Source: Methanolinea sp.
GTDB lineage: Archaea; Halobacteriota; Methanomicrobia; Methanomicrobiales; Methanospirillaceae
Direction: 5' to 3'
NCBI GenBank assembly: GCA_018263335.1
Contig: JADFCY010000004.1
Location: 1-64,000 of the forward strand
DNA length: 64,000 nt
The notes below the pieces were generated by a model. The model had not been told where the DNA came from. It searched no databases and saw nothing but the letters and a program-made list of their open reading frames with translations. Below, piece after piece: positions 35,446 to 45,747 of the stretch; position 1 is the first letter of the stretch; every line of letters starts with the position of its first letter. The translations under genes were made by a program, and so were the position numbers.

Positions 35446-37398
35446 TCACGAAGATTGGCCTCCTTCCTCCTTCTTGAAAGGCTTGTACATCTTTCCTCCC
35501 CCCTCGTAAAATTTGGAATTGAATTCCACCAGGTGCAAACGCAGGGAGTGGAGGAACGGGCTGAACATCGCGAGCACTATGTTCAGCGTGTGGAGAAGTG
35601 CGGCAATCAGAAGCCCGAGGATTGCCACTTCCATCATTCCTCCGAGTTTGTTGGCGACCGCGGCAAGAATGACCGACGCCATCCCGATCGCCATGATACG
35701 GGCGTACGAGAGGATATTCCCGACAGTGCTCATGATCTCGAATATCCCAAAGAATCCCCCTCCATAGATGAGGAGGGGGAGGGCGATGAAGATCAATATC
35801 ACCCCGAGGATGAGGAGGGGGTCGGCAAGCGCTTTTGCTGCAGCGCCAATCACGAGTATCAGGCCGGTTATGACAACGATCATGCCGGCTTTTTCGCAGA
35901 TGTGCCTTTTTGCCTTGGCGACATGCCTTTTACAGCTGATTTCAGTGTATGAATTCAGGATTCCGATTCCGAGGCCGAGGAATACGTGGAAGATCCCTAT
36001 TGCGATTGACAATATGAGGAGCGGAACGATGATCTCTATCCGGTTCCAGGTGATGCCGAAGAGTTCCTGCGGATGGATCCACCCCATGTGTTCACCGAAA
36101 TCACCAAAGAACTCCCCGTACAGCCAGCCGAAGAACAGGGTCGGGAACGATACGATAATCAGGATGTTCATGAGGTGCTGCAGCCAATCCCGGTCGCGAA
36201 ACTTCCACTTCACGATGAGAGCAAACGCAAGAATGATCAGGCCGTATGCAATGTCGCCGACCATGATTCCGAAGAATATGGGGAAAAATATTGCGAGTAT
36301 GGGGCTTGGGTCGATCTCATGCGACTTCGCAGGGCTTATGACGCGCATCAGGTATTCGAAGGGTTTGACGATCCGTGGGTTATCATAGAACGTCGGTGCT
36401 TCTGCCATCTCCTCGGCACTCACGCTGAGTTCATTGACAACCACCCTTCCGCCGAACGCCTCTTTCAGTTCATTCACTGTGTCTTTCAGGAATTTTTTCG
36501 GGATCCATCCGAGGATGACAAAGGTATAATCTGTCTGGCCAATCTTTGAGAAGACGCCGAGCTCTTCGTTCCTGTCTTCGAGGATCTGGTAAAGGGCTTT
36601 GAGTTCGGTGTAATATTCGGACGAGATCTTTGCCAGATCCGCATTGATGCGGTCCATCTCTCCGGTCGCCTTATTCTTCCTCTCCTCGATCAGGGTAAAT
36701 ATTTCACCGAACGGTTTTCCAAGGTACTCTGGCGGAAGGCGTATCTCGTTCACGTTCTGTGTGAATATGAACGAGTGCACCTGTTCGGAGTACCGCTTGT
36801 TGAATATGGTGACGGCGGCGATTGTTGTTTCGTCTACATCTGCCGAGATGAGTTCGAACTGCTTCCTCGTTATCTCGGAGAGCGAGTTGCGTATTATCTC
36901 GATGACATCCTTGAATTCCTTCTGGATAAGGATGACCGTCACTTCGAACCCTTCCAGAACGGGGAGGGTGCTCTCGATCGGCCGCAACTTCTCGATTATC
37001 TTCTCATACCTGATCAGATTCTCGAGGTTCATCTCGAGATCGCTCTTTTCAGAAGCGAGGGTTCTTGTTTCAGTCTCGAGTTCGGCGATAATCGAGTGTG
37101 CGTGGCCGAGGAGGTCGTCATGGGTCATTGACTTGAGGCGGTTGTATATCGCCAGCGTCCCTTTCTCGTCCTCTTTTCCTCTTGGGAGGGTGAGGAGTAT
37201 GCCCCCGATCTTGGCAAGTGCATTCGCGATATCCCCGGCCTGTTCCACGCTCATTCGCCGGAGCATGGTATCCCCTGATGCAACCTTTGCCGACGCATCC
37301 TCGATATGGACCGTCCCCTTCCGGTAGAGGTGATCGACCACGCTGTGGAGGTCTTTCTTTGGCCCTATCACCTGGATTTTCACCATCTTCTGAAGCAT
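35446..37398 (-). CDS. atpI: A1AO ATP synthase subunit I (a subunit)
   Basis: A 650-residue subunit with a cytoplasmic N-terminal half (about 1-350, two helical arms) and a membrane C-terminal half with about seven or eight helices. The conserved FPIFFGIMVGDIAYG near residue 380 and the essential-Arg region near HSLRLHLVEFNSKFYEGGG close to the end are present. It forms the ion path with the K ring. Confidence 0.95.
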   Translation of the reverse strand: MLQKMVKIQVIGPKKDLHSVVDHLYRKGTVHIEDASAKVASGDTMLRRMSVEQAGDIANALAKIGGILLTLPRGKEDEKGTLAIYNRLKSMTHDDLLGHAHSIIAELETETRTLASEKSDLEMNLENLIRYEKIIEKLRPIESTLPVLEGFEVTVILIQKEFKDVIEIIRNSLSEITRKQFELISADVDETTIAAVTIFNKRYSEQVHSFIFTQNVNEIRLPPEYLGKPFGEIFTLIEERKNKATGEMDRINADLAKISSEYYTELKALYQILEDRNEELGVFSKIGQTDYTFVILGWIPKKFLKDTVNELKEAFGGRVVVNELSVSAEEMAEAPTFYDNPRIVKPFEYLMRVISPAKSHEIDPSPILAIFFPIFFGIMVGDIAYGLIILAFALIVKWKFRDRDWLQHLMNILIIVSFPTLFFGWLYGEFFGDFGEHMGWIHPQELFGITWNRIEIIVPLLILSIAIGIFHVFLGLGIGILNSYTEISCKRHVAKAKRHICEKAGMIVVITGLILVIGAAAKALADPLLILGVILIFIALPLLIYGGGFFGIFEIMSTVGNILSYARIMAIGMASVILAAVANKLGGMMEVAILGLLIAALLHTLNIVLAMFSPFLHSLRLHLVEFNSKFYEGGGKMYKPFKKEEGGQSS

Positions 37399-37404
37399 GG
37401 CACA

Positions 37405-37725
37405 CTACTCTGCGAGTATCAAGGAGACGATCCTCTCGACCGCGGGGCGGAGGTTCGCCTCTCCTTTCATGCGGATCGCCTGGACTTCTTCGTCGGCCTT
37501 TGCATGGAGGATGTTCACTTCTCCCCGGACTCTCTCCATCTCTCTCTTCACGAGGTCTTCTGCGGCAGTTCTCCCTTCCTCCTCACCCTGCTTCAGGATT
37601 GCCAACGATTCCTTTTTCACACGGGAGAGGTGCTGATCGGCCAGACTCCTGGCTTCATCGATCTTGACGCTCATCTCGAGTTCTTTCTCGCGTATCTTCT
37701 GAAGCAGTGATTTTTCCGTTATCAT
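37405..37725 (-). CDS. atpH: A1AO ATP synthase subunit H (peripheral stalk)
   Basis: A 106-residue coiled-coil stalk subunit (V-type G family) that pairs with E. It is almost entirely charged helix (EKSLLQKIREKELEMSVKID onward). ATG 37725 was chosen because the coiled coil begins there; the open frame further upstream has no helix pattern. It ends 6 nt before atpI. Confidence 0.9.
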   Translation of the reverse strand: MITEKSLLQKIREKELEMSVKIDEARSLADQHLSRVKKESLAILKQGEEEGRTAAEDLVKREMERVRGEVNILHAKADEEVQAIRMKGEANLRPAVERIVSLILAE

Positions 37726-37971
37726 TTCAAATCCCCTCACCGTCTCGTATGTCCTGAACTGTCCTGCCTGTCGGAGGAGTGAGCCCGCCATTCTCACGAC
37801 TCGGATAATCGCCGGGTGCTCGCCCCCGGATGTCCGAAAGTTGGGCGACTCCCAGGTTCCTCATTCTCCCCCGTTGTGGGATCTGCAGTGCACTTGCCAT
37901 TGTATGAACCTCCATCTCTCCCGAATGAGCGAGTATCTGGCCTTCCTCCTCCGATAAAATCCTTCACCGAT

Positions 37972-38148
37972 TTAAAGTCCGTGGCGATGGCGAAGTATGG
38001 CAGTCATGCCGTGGCATTGTGGATATGCAAATCTCTCTTGAGGTCTGTAGGGCGAACTCCTTGAAGCGTCCTGGATCCGCTCTTCGCACCGCTTCAGGAC
38101 CAGAAGTTTCATTCTCTCGATTGTTTCGAGCGCCTTCTCATTCACCAT
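37972..38148 (-). CDS. Small ORF at the head of the atp operon, 58 residues
   Basis: ATG 38146-38148 to TAA 37972-37974 encodes 58 residues. The first 30 (MVNEKALETIERMKLLVLKR and onward) form a charged amphipathic helix; the rest is less regular (PQCHGMTAILRHRHGL). A GAGAGGTG ribosome site and a TATA box about 55 nt upstream place it first on the atp transcript, about 245 nt before atpH. It may be a leader peptide or a small unlisted ATPase accessory protein. Unrecognised. Confidence 0.42.
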   Translation of the reverse strand: MVNEKALETIERMKLLVLKRCEERIQDASRSSPYRPQERFAYPQCHGMTAILRHRHGL

Positions 38149-38197
38149 GTCGCACCCACACCTCTCTTTGAAGGACTGTCTAAGTATCTATTTTGGG

Positions 38198-38210
38198 ATA
38201 TATATTTTAC
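38198..38210 (-). promoter_or_regulatory. TATA box of the atp operon
   Basis: On the minus strand, AAAATATATATCC occurs in a very AT-rich stretch (38165-38330). Transcription would start near 38175, just ahead of the small ORF at 38148 and the whole atpHIKECFABD run. Confidence 0.6.
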
Positions 38211-38741
38211 TATAGTTCCAATCAAATACGCAGTTAATTTTTTATATTTATTAATTTGTTCTGGATTTTGAGGATAAATGCGCGCAATGAAATAACTCTT
38301 TATTAAAATTTTCTTTCAGGGCGCATTCAAATGAGTGACTCAGTCGTCGGATACCGTAAAAATCTCAGATTGTGCGGGGGAATCCATATGGGACCCTGTA
38401 TTGTGCTCCCATCCGAACCAGAATATTCCATCGAAAGGTCAAGCCTCCCTTGAACGTTCTGGTTGCGAAGGTATTCCTCTGCGGGGGATTCTCCCTGATA
38501 CTTGTTCTCCCTCATCAGATGGATTGGAGGAAATGGTTGAGTCCAGGTGCAAACTGGGAGCCTGTCCATCGCATAACCGGCGTTGAAGGACATTATTCAT
38601 GCGACATCAAGAAGGCAGGCGGGGCAGGGTTATCATCACAGGTTCTCCCCACATTCAGGATATTTGACCATGTTTGCAGGGGGAACTGCGAATTCGATCC
38701 ACAACTATAAAGAACCGCGCGACGGTAGATCAGGGAAAGGT

Positions 38742-39611
38742 ATGTTCTCAAGGATCCTGTTTCCCACCGATTTCTCGGAATATGCAGCAAAGACCCTCGA
38801 CTGTATCGCTGGCTTTCCCGGCGTCCGGGACGTGATACTGCTGCACGTGATCAAGGAGACGATATCTCCACGAGGAGGTGGCGAGATCGGGAGTGCCCTC
38901 TTCCATGAGGGAAAGATCACTCTCAAGGAAGAGAAACGCCATCTCGAGAGCCTGGGAGAGAACATCAGGGTCCGCACCGAAGTGAAAGTGGCATCAGATA
39001 TTGCCGGGGCGATTGTTCAGTCTGCAGACGAGAATGCAGTCTCTCTGATAGTCATCGGGGCACGCGGAAGCAGCCTTGTCGAAGAAATTCTTCTTGGCAG
39101 CGTATCTAAGGCAGTAGTCCGCCGGAGCCGTACAAGCGTGCTGATCATGCGCCACAAGATCACCCTGGGCCTGGAAGGGAAGACTTACGAGATGTTCTGC
39201 CCGATGATCCTCTCCCGCGTCCTCTGCCCTGTCGATTTCTCTGTGTACTCCGACAATGCGATTGCACGGCTCCGCGCGACTCCAGGCGTGGGAGAAGTCA
39301 TACTTCTCTTCGTTGTCTCGCGCGGAGAGACCGAGCAGGAGATCGAATATTGCCAGCGGAGAGCGGAGCACCGGATCGAGAAAATGCAGAGGGATCTTGC
39401 CACGCAGGGAATCAGGGCGAGGGCTCTCGTGAAGAGAGGAAACCCCTCCTCAGAGATACTCAGGGTTGCCGAGGAGGAGGACGTTTCGGCCGTCTGGATG
39501 AGTTCTGTCGGGAGAGGCTGGTTCCGCGAGCTGCTTCTCGGCAGTACCGCGGATGCCGTTGCAGTGAACTCAAGGAGACCGGTGTTCATCATCCGTTCGA
39601 AGGAGTCCTGA
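38742..39611 (+). CDS. Tandem universal stress protein (two UspA domains)
   Basis: A 289-residue cytoplasmic protein of two UspA domains. Each starts with the family strand (ILFPTDFSEYAAKTL near residue 5; VLCPVDFSVYSDNAI near 165). The first has the ATP-type IGARGSSLVEEILLGSVSKAV near residue 105; the second has SSVGRGWFRELLLGSTADAV near 255. Usp proteins bind ATP or AMP and act in stress responses. ATG 38742 follows AGGGAAAGGT. The adjoining 38149-38741 has the atp promoter and no gene I can support. Confidence 0.9.
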   Translation: MFSRILFPTDFSEYAAKTLDCIAGFPGVRDVILLHVIKETISPRGGGEIGSALFHEGKITLKEEKRHLESLGENIRVRTEVKVASDIAGAIVQSADENAVSLIVIGARGSSLVEEILLGSVSKAVVRRSRTSVLIMRHKITLGLEGKTYEMFCPMILSRVLCPVDFSVYSDNAIARLRATPGVGEVILLFVVSRGETEQEIEYCQRRAEHRIEKMQRDLATQGIRARALVKRGNPSSEILRVAEEEDVSAVWMSSVGRGWFRELLLGSTADAVAVNSRRPVFIIRSKES

Positions 39612-39848
39612 TTTTCGGGCTATCGGCCAGGGAGGGGTGTTGCGTAATCCCCGGCAATATCTCACTTTAATTACCCCCTGCCATATTTGTAAAAGACAAC
39701 CTCCCCGTTGAACAAGACTACGGAGCCTACGGAGAACGTCTCATTCCTCACTCCTGCGAATTATCACGGTATTTCCAGGCCTGGTTCCGGAAAAAGAGAA
39801 TAAGCGGGGATCTTTCCTGGTCTCACCCTGATCTTTTTTTTGGAGGAT

Positions 39849-40304
39849 TCAGGTCCCGAACCTTCCGAGAACCCCCAGGGTAAATGCCATCACCAGCAAG
39901 GCGACAGTCTCGGTCATCCCAAGCACGATCATATAATTGCCGAACCCTTTCCCGGTCTCTCCCATCGCATCACAGGCACATGCCGCGCATTTACCCTGGA
40001 AATATGCTGAGAGGCCAATCGCAGCCCCGCAAAATGCCCCAATCCCCCACAGGTAATACCCCTGTGCCGTGAGTTCAAACATCCGGTTCATCACAATCAT
40101 CCCGTAAATAGTCTGGGTGAGGGGTGCACCGACAAACGCAACGAGCATGAATGCTGCCGGCTTGTTCTGGATGTAGTTTTTCTTCCATGCCCCTATCGCA
40201 GCCATGCCTGCGGTCCCTGCTCCGGCGGCGGATCCGAAGGCGGCCAGGGCCAGCTCAAGACTGAGCCCTATATCCTGAAATTGTGTCACAACACTTGGGT
40301 CCAT
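39849..40304 (-). CDS. Second V-type ATPase, subunit K (two-hairpin proteolipid)
   Basis: A 151-residue c-ring subunit with four membrane helices, as in bacterial V-type enzymes. The first hairpin has APLTQTIYGM (Leu-Thr-Gln) but no carboxylate. The second starts with YFQGK (Gln) and carries the Glu in GMTETVALLVMAF. In Enterococcus NtpK, residues of these kinds (L61, T64, Q65, Q110, E139) bind Na+. The match suggests Na+ coupling, which is inference. It is the last gene of the cluster. Confidence 0.93.
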   Translation of the reverse strand: MDPSVVTQFQDIGLSLELALAAFGSAAGAGTAGMAAIGAWKKNYIQNKPAAFMLVAFVGAPLTQTIYGMIVMNRMFELTAQGYYLWGIGAFCGAAIGLSAYFQGKCAACACDAMGETGKGFGNYMIVLGMTETVALLVMAFTLGVLGRFGT

Positions 40305-40319
40305 GATATTCTCCTGATC

Positions 40320-42107
40320 TCATTCCTCTTTGAGCGGGTCGAATGCCGTTCCGCTCCAGGTCACGTTCGCATGCCCTGAAAATTCGAGCACGTTCAGTCT
40401 GACGCCATGCACGAGCACGGACATCGGTCCTAAAATGATGTTTAAGCCATGACCTGTGATAAGAATTACTACGCTTGCCACGAGGGCCACTATCCCGTTT
40501 CCGAATCCAAAAGCAAGGGTATTCGTGGTCTCCGCGATCGCAAGGGTCGCAAGGCCGACCGCGAAGAGGCGGATGTACGAGATCACATCGGTAAAATTGT
40601 TCATGAGGCTCAGCGCAACAGTCGCAAGCCCGGTGCCAATCCCCTTCAGGACATTGCGCTGTGGGTGGGTGAAGAAGATTACAAGCAATATCCCGGCCGC
40701 GATCAGCCATAATCCGAACGAGGGAAAGGCCTCTCCGAGGATCAGATACCTTGCAAGGAGGAATGCGGTCCAGAGGACACATATCCATCCGATATCTGAG
40801 AGAAAGGTGAGCGATGGAAACTTCAGGACCGCCCTCCATGAGTGCGCAATGGAGAGGTGGAGGGCTCCAATGAAGAAGCAGAACGTCTGAATGAAATTGG
40901 TATCATTCAATTCGGGGACAGGAGGGACATATCCAAGAGCAAGGAGCCATGTCTGGCCAAAAAAAACCCCCGTGAGAACTCCCCAGACAACCGCGGAGCA
41001 GCCAAGGAGGTAAAACAATGAGAACGTGGTCTTCAGATCGGGATTCTCGAGGACCCACTTCTTGAGCACAACCTTCTGCAATACAAGGGTGATGAGGATA
41101 TACGCGACTCCATATCCGGCATCACCAATGAGGATGCCAAAGAATAGGCTGAAGAATATCAGGAATGGTATGCTGACATCAAGTTCCCGGTATCCTGGCG
41201 TGAGCCCGAGCAGGCCAAGGACAGGCCTTATCAGGCTCGCCCACTTCGGATTGCGGATAAGCGTCGGAACCTCGTCGATATATGATGGATCATTGATCAA
41301 TATCCCCCATCTCTTCTCTCTGGCTTCTGCTATCAACTGTGCTTCCACGTCGAACGGTATGTATCCTGTGACATAACTGATGGGGCCATCCCGTCCCATT
41401 CCGGCCAGCACCTGCTGGAACTCTATCTCCTTTTCCAATTCACTCCTGATTTTGGTGAGGGAATCACGGTAGCGGGCATACGAGAGAAGATCCTTCCTTG
41501 CCGATTCCATCCCTTCGTTCATTTCCAGCAGCTGCCGTTTCATTGCAGATACGCTCTGCTTTGGCAGGGCAATCTCAGGGAAGGGGCATTCGAACTCCCT
41601 CCTCGCTATCGCGACACAGTGTGCAATGTCGCCGGTAGCAAAAACCATCTTTCCCACGACATCATCGGGAAAATTTTTTACCTCCTTGAGGGGGACCAGA
41701 AACAGTCGGACGTAGATTCCTCTCTCCCGGAGGAACTGCACCTCCGAGGGTTCGATATCCCCCCAGCGCTCCCATTCCTGGATCTGACCGATCACTCCCC
41801 TTGAGGCAATCTCCAGCTGTTCATGGCGCTTCCTTGAATCAAGGATCTGGGCGGCGACCTCTCTCCAGTCCTTATTCAAAGTATGATCCTGCGGAATTTT
41901 CTCTTCCTCTGATACTGCAACCTGGTTCAGCACATCGAGGGCGGAATTGATCAGCACCACCTGTTCCCGGAGTACCGCGATGTTGGTACTTTCCGGTGTG
42001 TTCTCGTGCTCCACGTGCATGACGCCAAGGGCCCGGAGTGATTTTACCGTTGACTCCGCATCGCGGGCCTCGCAAAGGATGTGCGCCTTCTTCATCGGGA
42101 CGATCAT
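40320..42107 (-). CDS. Second V-type ATPase, subunit I
   Basis: A 595-residue a-subunit: cytoplasmic half (about 1-310) then about seven membrane helices. It shows FFSLFFGILIGDAGYGVAYI near residue 335 and the C-terminal VHGVRLNVLEFSGHANVTWSG region with the essential Arg. It is shorter than, and only distantly similar to, the 650-residue atpI in this window. It overlaps the D gene by 4 nt. Confidence 0.93.
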   Translation of the reverse strand: MIVPMKKAHILCEARDAESTVKSLRALGVMHVEHENTPESTNIAVLREQVVLINSALDVLNQVAVSEEEKIPQDHTLNKDWREVAAQILDSRKRHEQLEIASRGVIGQIQEWERWGDIEPSEVQFLRERGIYVRLFLVPLKEVKNFPDDVVGKMVFATGDIAHCVAIARREFECPFPEIALPKQSVSAMKRQLLEMNEGMESARKDLLSYARYRDSLTKIRSELEKEIEFQQVLAGMGRDGPISYVTGYIPFDVEAQLIAEAREKRWGILINDPSYIDEVPTLIRNPKWASLIRPVLGLLGLTPGYRELDVSIPFLIFFSLFFGILIGDAGYGVAYILITLVLQKVVLKKWVLENPDLKTTFSLFYLLGCSAVVWGVLTGVFFGQTWLLALGYVPPVPELNDTNFIQTFCFFIGALHLSIAHSWRAVLKFPSLTFLSDIGWICVLWTAFLLARYLILGEAFPSFGLWLIAAGILLVIFFTHPQRNVLKGIGTGLATVALSLMNNFTDVISYIRLFAVGLATLAIAETTNTLAFGFGNGIVALVASVVILITGHGLNIILGPMSVLVHGVRLNVLEFSGHANVTWSGTAFDPLKEE

Positions 42108-42715
42108 GCCCCTCTCTCCATGGCCGCCGCTGCCTCTATCTTCTTCTTGGCAATCTTGCTCCTGCCCACAGCATTGGTCATCTGGTCGCCAAGGTGGATC
42201 TTGATGAGGCGGATAGCTTCTTTGGCCTCCGGGATCTTCACTTTCTCAAAGAGGTTTACTCGCTGCGTGGTGATACGGAGGTCATGGTTGAGGATCGATA
42301 TGCCCTCCTCGAGGATACGGATCTCTTCCTGCAGGGATACGATCTCCCTCAGTGCCTCAATGCCGCGGTCGATCCAGAGCGGCTCAAGGAAGAGATCGTA
42401 CATTGCCGTCTCGAACTCTGTGCGCTCAAAGACGGGCAGGTCTACTCCCGCAACATTTTTCTTTCCTCTCACGACGTTTTTTGGCACGAGCCACCTCCCG
42501 ATTCCCGGGTCCTCGGCAAGGAGGGCAGACCACTCTGTCGCAGCCTTCATCTTCCGGGAGAGCGCATCCTCGGCCTCTTTCAGGAAAGCCTGGTGGTGGA
42601 GGATCTCAAGCTGGATCTGTTGCTTCTTCAGCTGGAGAGTCGGCAGGTACCGCTCGAACTGGCGGAGTGCATCCCTCTGGCGCTTGAGTTCCCCCTGGGA
42701 GAGTTTAACCTTCAT
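42104..42715 (-). CDS. Second V-type ATPase, subunit D
   Basis: A 203-residue coiled-coil shaft subunit. N-terminal [20 protein letters not shown] and the C-terminal [20 protein letters not shown] match the bacterial V-type D family and differ from the archaeal D at 29191-29841. It overlaps the B gene by 11 nt. Confidence 0.93.
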   Translation of the reverse strand: MKVKLSQGELKRQRDALRQFERYLPTLQLKKQQIQLEILHHQAFLKEAEDALSRKMKAATEWSALLAEDPGIGRWLVPKNVVRGKKNVAGVDLPVFERTEFETAMYDLFLEPLWIDRGIEALREIVSLQEEIRILEEGISILNHDLRITTQRVNLFEKVKIPEAKEAIRLIKIHLGDQMTNAVGRSKIAKKKIEAAAAMERGA

Positions 42716-44009
42716 GCGTTCCCGGCCAGAATGCGTCGATCATCGATCGCTTGATCCCCGTCTCTTCAGGAGAGAAGCATTGATGGAGGATCTCCCATCC
42801 GAGGTCGAGCGCCTTTTCAAGGGGAATATTCACCTCAAGGGACATCATCTCCTTCTCAAAGAGCCTGCCGTACTTCAGGAGTTTCTGGTCCCAGGCACTC
42901 ATCTCGAATCCCATTGACTGCTTCTCAAGGGTCTCCCGGTACTCGGCAAAGAGCTGGATCATGGTGTCCATGATTACCCTGTGGTCTTCGCGCGTCTTTC
43001 CGTTGACCTGCTGCTTCAGGCGGCTCAGGGAGCCGAATGGCTCTATCACGCCATTCTTGAGATAGAACTGCCCCTCCGTGATATACCCTGTATTGTCGGG
43101 GATGGGATGCGTCACATCGTCTCCCGGCATCGTGGTCGCCGCAAGGATCGTGATCGATCCCGCAGTATCAAAGTCTACCGCCTTCTCGTATCGCGACGCG
43201 AGCTGGCTGTAAAGGTCGCCCGGGTAACCCCTGTTTGAGGGGATCTGTTCCATGGTGATCGAGATGACCTTGAGCGCGTCGCAGAAATTGCTCATGTCTG
43301 TCAGCAGAACAAGCACCCGTTTGCCCGCAAGGGCAAAGTTTTCTGCGACCGCGAGGCTGATATCAGGGACGAGCAGGCACTCAACTATCGGATCTGCGGC
43401 GGTATGCATGAAGACGATGGACCGGGAGAGTGCACCCTCCTCTTCCAGCGTCTCCTTGAAAAAGAGGTAATCATCGTACTTGAGCCCCATGCCACCAAGG
43501 ATGATGATGTCGACCTCGGCCTGGATTGCAATCCGCGCGAGAAGCTCGTTGTAAGGTTCGCCGGCAATGGAAAATATGGGAAGCTTCTGCGACTCGACGA
43601 GGGAGTTGAAGACATCGATCATCGGGATCCCCGTCCTGATCATCTTCTCCGGGATGATCCTCTTGACAGGGTTTACCGGGGGTCCGCCCACCTCCACGAG
43701 GTTCTCGTCGAGAGCAGGTCCCCCGTCGAGGGGACTTCCGCTCCCATTGAAGATGCGGCCGAGGAGCATCTCTCCGGTGGGGATTCGCATCGGGTGACCC
43801 AGGAACCGGACCCTGTCTCCGGTTGAGATGCCCCGGCTGCCGGCGAATACCTGGAGGAAGACTTTCTTTTCGTCCAGCCGTATCACCTGGGCAAGGGATG
43901 TCCCACGCCGGGTTATCACCTGGGCGAGTTCCGTATTGCCTACGTTCTCAGCCTCGACAGTGATGACGTCGCCGACGATCTGGGTGATGTTCGAGTAAAA
44001 TTTTTGCAT
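42705..44009 (-). CDS. Second V-type ATPase, subunit B
   Basis: A 434-residue non-catalytic subunit with [20 protein letters not shown] in place of a P-loop and [20 protein letters not shown] near residue 310. ATG 44009 lies just after the A-gene stop (44011). Compared with the archaeal B it is about 30 residues shorter and reads [20 protein letters not shown] where the archaeal form has its own version, so it is not a recent duplicate. Confidence 0.95.
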   Translation of the reverse strand: MQKFYSNITQIVGDVITVEAENVGNTELAQVITRRGTSLAQVIRLDEKKVFLQVFAGSRGISTGDRVRFLGHPMRIPTGEMLLGRIFNGSGSPLDGGPALDENLVEVGGPPVNPVKRIIPEKMIRTGIPMIDVFNSLVESQKLPIFSIAGEPYNELLARIAIQAEVDIIILGGMGLKYDDYLFFKETLEEEGALSRSIVFMHTAADPIVECLLVPDISLAVAENFALAGKRVLVLLTDMSNFCDALKVISITMEQIPSNRGYPGDLYSQLASRYEKAVDFDTAGSITILAATTMPGDDVTHPIPDNTGYITEGQFYLKNGVIEPFGSLSRLKQQVNGKTREDHRVIMDTMIQLFAEYRETLEKQSMGFEMSAWDQKLLKYGRLFEKEMMSLEVNIPLEKALDLGWEILHQCFSPEETGIKRSMIDAFWPGTHEG

Positions 44010-44010
44010 G

Positions 44011-45747
44011 CTATCCCGCCTTTGTCCGTTCAGCAAGGAGCGCTCGTATCTCTGTCTCGGTTCTCTCGAATTCCTCGCTCTGCCAGGGAGCGGAGTTCCA
44101 TCCCCTGAAGAGCTGTCGCAGCTGCTGGAAGAAGTGGAGGGCCTCGTCCTTGTTGTTGAAGGAAAAATCTGACTGTATTATCCGGTCAATAAAAGCAAAG
44201 ACGTAGGACTGTCTCTCCTTCGGGGTCGCCTCGTCTACAGGGTCAAACGCGTTCTGCTGGAGGTACACAAAGTCAAAAAACTCTGACTTCAGATAGTCCA
44301 GATAATCAGCAAGAGAGGTTCCCTCCTCACCGACAACCCTCATCATCTGGGCGATATCGTTGCCCTTGCGGAGCAGCCACTGCCCCCTCTCCTTCTGTGC
44401 CTGGTCAATGAAACTCCTGTACTTGCTCCAGCTGATCAGGGGATCGATTGCGGGGTAACGGCGTGCGTCAGAGCGGCTTCGGGAGAGTCCGTGGAATGCC
44501 CCCACCACCTTCAGGGTTGCCTGAGTGACAGGCTCCTCGAAGTTGCCGCCGGCCGGACTCACCGCTCCTCCTATGGTCACCGATCCGAGGGTTCCATCGT
44601 AAAGCCTCACGAGCCCCGCCCTTTCGTAGAATGAAGCGATATGGGACTCGAGGTATGCGGGAAACGCCTCTTCACCCGGGATCTCTTCGAGCCTCCCCGA
44701 CATCTCCCGCATTGCCTGGGCCCAGCGGGAGGTGGAATCGGCAAGGAGCAATACATGAAGGCCCATCTGGCGGTAGTATTCCGCGATGGTGACCGCCGTA
44801 TAGACACTGGACTCTCTTGCGGCGACGGGCATCGAGCTCGTATTGCAGATTATCACGGTGCGGTCGCTCAGTGGGTGGCCGGTCTTTGGATCGATCAGCG
44901 TGGGAAATGTCTTGATTGTCTCCACTACCTCCCCGGCACGCTCGCCACAGGCAGCGATGACCACCACATCGGCATCTGCGTGCTTGCTGATCAGCTGCTG
45001 CAGCACAGTCTTCCCTGCCCCGAAGGGGCCAGGGATGCAGTATGTCCCACCCCGTGCGACGGGAAAGAGCGAGTCAATGAGGCGCATCTTGGTTACAAGC
45101 GGTTCCGTGGGCTTGAGCTTCTCTCGATACGCCCTGATTGGTATCTTCACCGGCCACCGCTGGCAGAGCGAAACGGGGTGCACGTTCCCTTTCTCGTCCT
45201 TCAGGTGGGCGATCGCCTGGTTCTTCGTGAATTTTCCGGGTCCTTCAACAAAGACGACCTCGAAAAATCCTTCCCAGGAAAAGGGGACCATGCAGTAGTG
45301 CCTGAACATCTTCTCCTGTACATACCCGATCCTGTCGCCGGCGCGTACCCTGTCACCTGCCTTTGCGACAGGAGTGAAGTCCCATGCCTCGGAACCTGAG
45401 AGCGCCTCCATGTAGATCCCCCTTTTCAGGAAGAATCCGCATTGCGCTGCGAGATCAGGGAGTGGGTTCTGCAGGCCGTCGAAGATCTGCCCGAGCATGC
45501 CGGGTCCCAGCTCAACAGAAAGGAGGTCACCCGTAAACTCGACCTCCTCTCCGATCTTCAGGCCGCTGGTGTCCTCGTAGACCTGCATCTCTGCAAGGTT
45601 GCCGCGCACGCGGATGATCTCAGACTTGAGACGCTCTTTTCCGTGCTGGATGTAGGCGACTTCATTCTGCATGACAGGGGAATCGAACCTTACTGTCACC
45701 ATGTTGCCGCTGATCCTGGTTATCCTGCCCTTTCTCAATCCAGTCAT
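44011..45747 (-). CDS. Second V-type ATPase, catalytic subunit A
   Basis: A 578-residue catalytic subunit. P-loop [12 protein letters not shown] near residue 230 and [20 protein letters not shown] near residue 330. All catalytic elements are intact. The archaeal A has [12 protein letters not shown] at the same place; the GPFGAGKT form is the usual bacterial V-type one. It is followed by B. Confidence 0.96.
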   Translation of the reverse strand: MTGLRKGRITRISGNMVTVRFDSPVMQNEVAYIQHGKERLKSEIIRVRGNLAEMQVYEDTSGLKIGEEVEFTGDLLSVELGPGMLGQIFDGLQNPLPDLAAQCGFFLKRGIYMEALSGSEAWDFTPVAKAGDRVRAGDRIGYVQEKMFRHYCMVPFSWEGFFEVVFVEGPGKFTKNQAIAHLKDEKGNVHPVSLCQRWPVKIPIRAYREKLKPTEPLVTKMRLIDSLFPVARGGTYCIPGPFGAGKTVLQQLISKHADADVVVIAACGERAGEVVETIKTFPTLIDPKTGHPLSDRTVIICNTSSMPVAARESSVYTAVTIAEYYRQMGLHVLLLADSTSRWAQAMREMSGRLEEIPGEEAFPAYLESHIASFYERAGLVRLYDGTLGSVTIGGAVSPAGGNFEEPVTQATLKVVGAFHGLSRSRSDARRYPAIDPLISWSKYRSFIDQAQKERGQWLLRKGNDIAQMMRVVGEEGTSLADYLDYLKSEFFDFVYLQQNAFDPVDEATPKERQSYVFAFIDRIIQSDFSFNNKDEALHFFQQLRQLFRGWNSAPWQSEEFERTETEIRALLAERTKAG

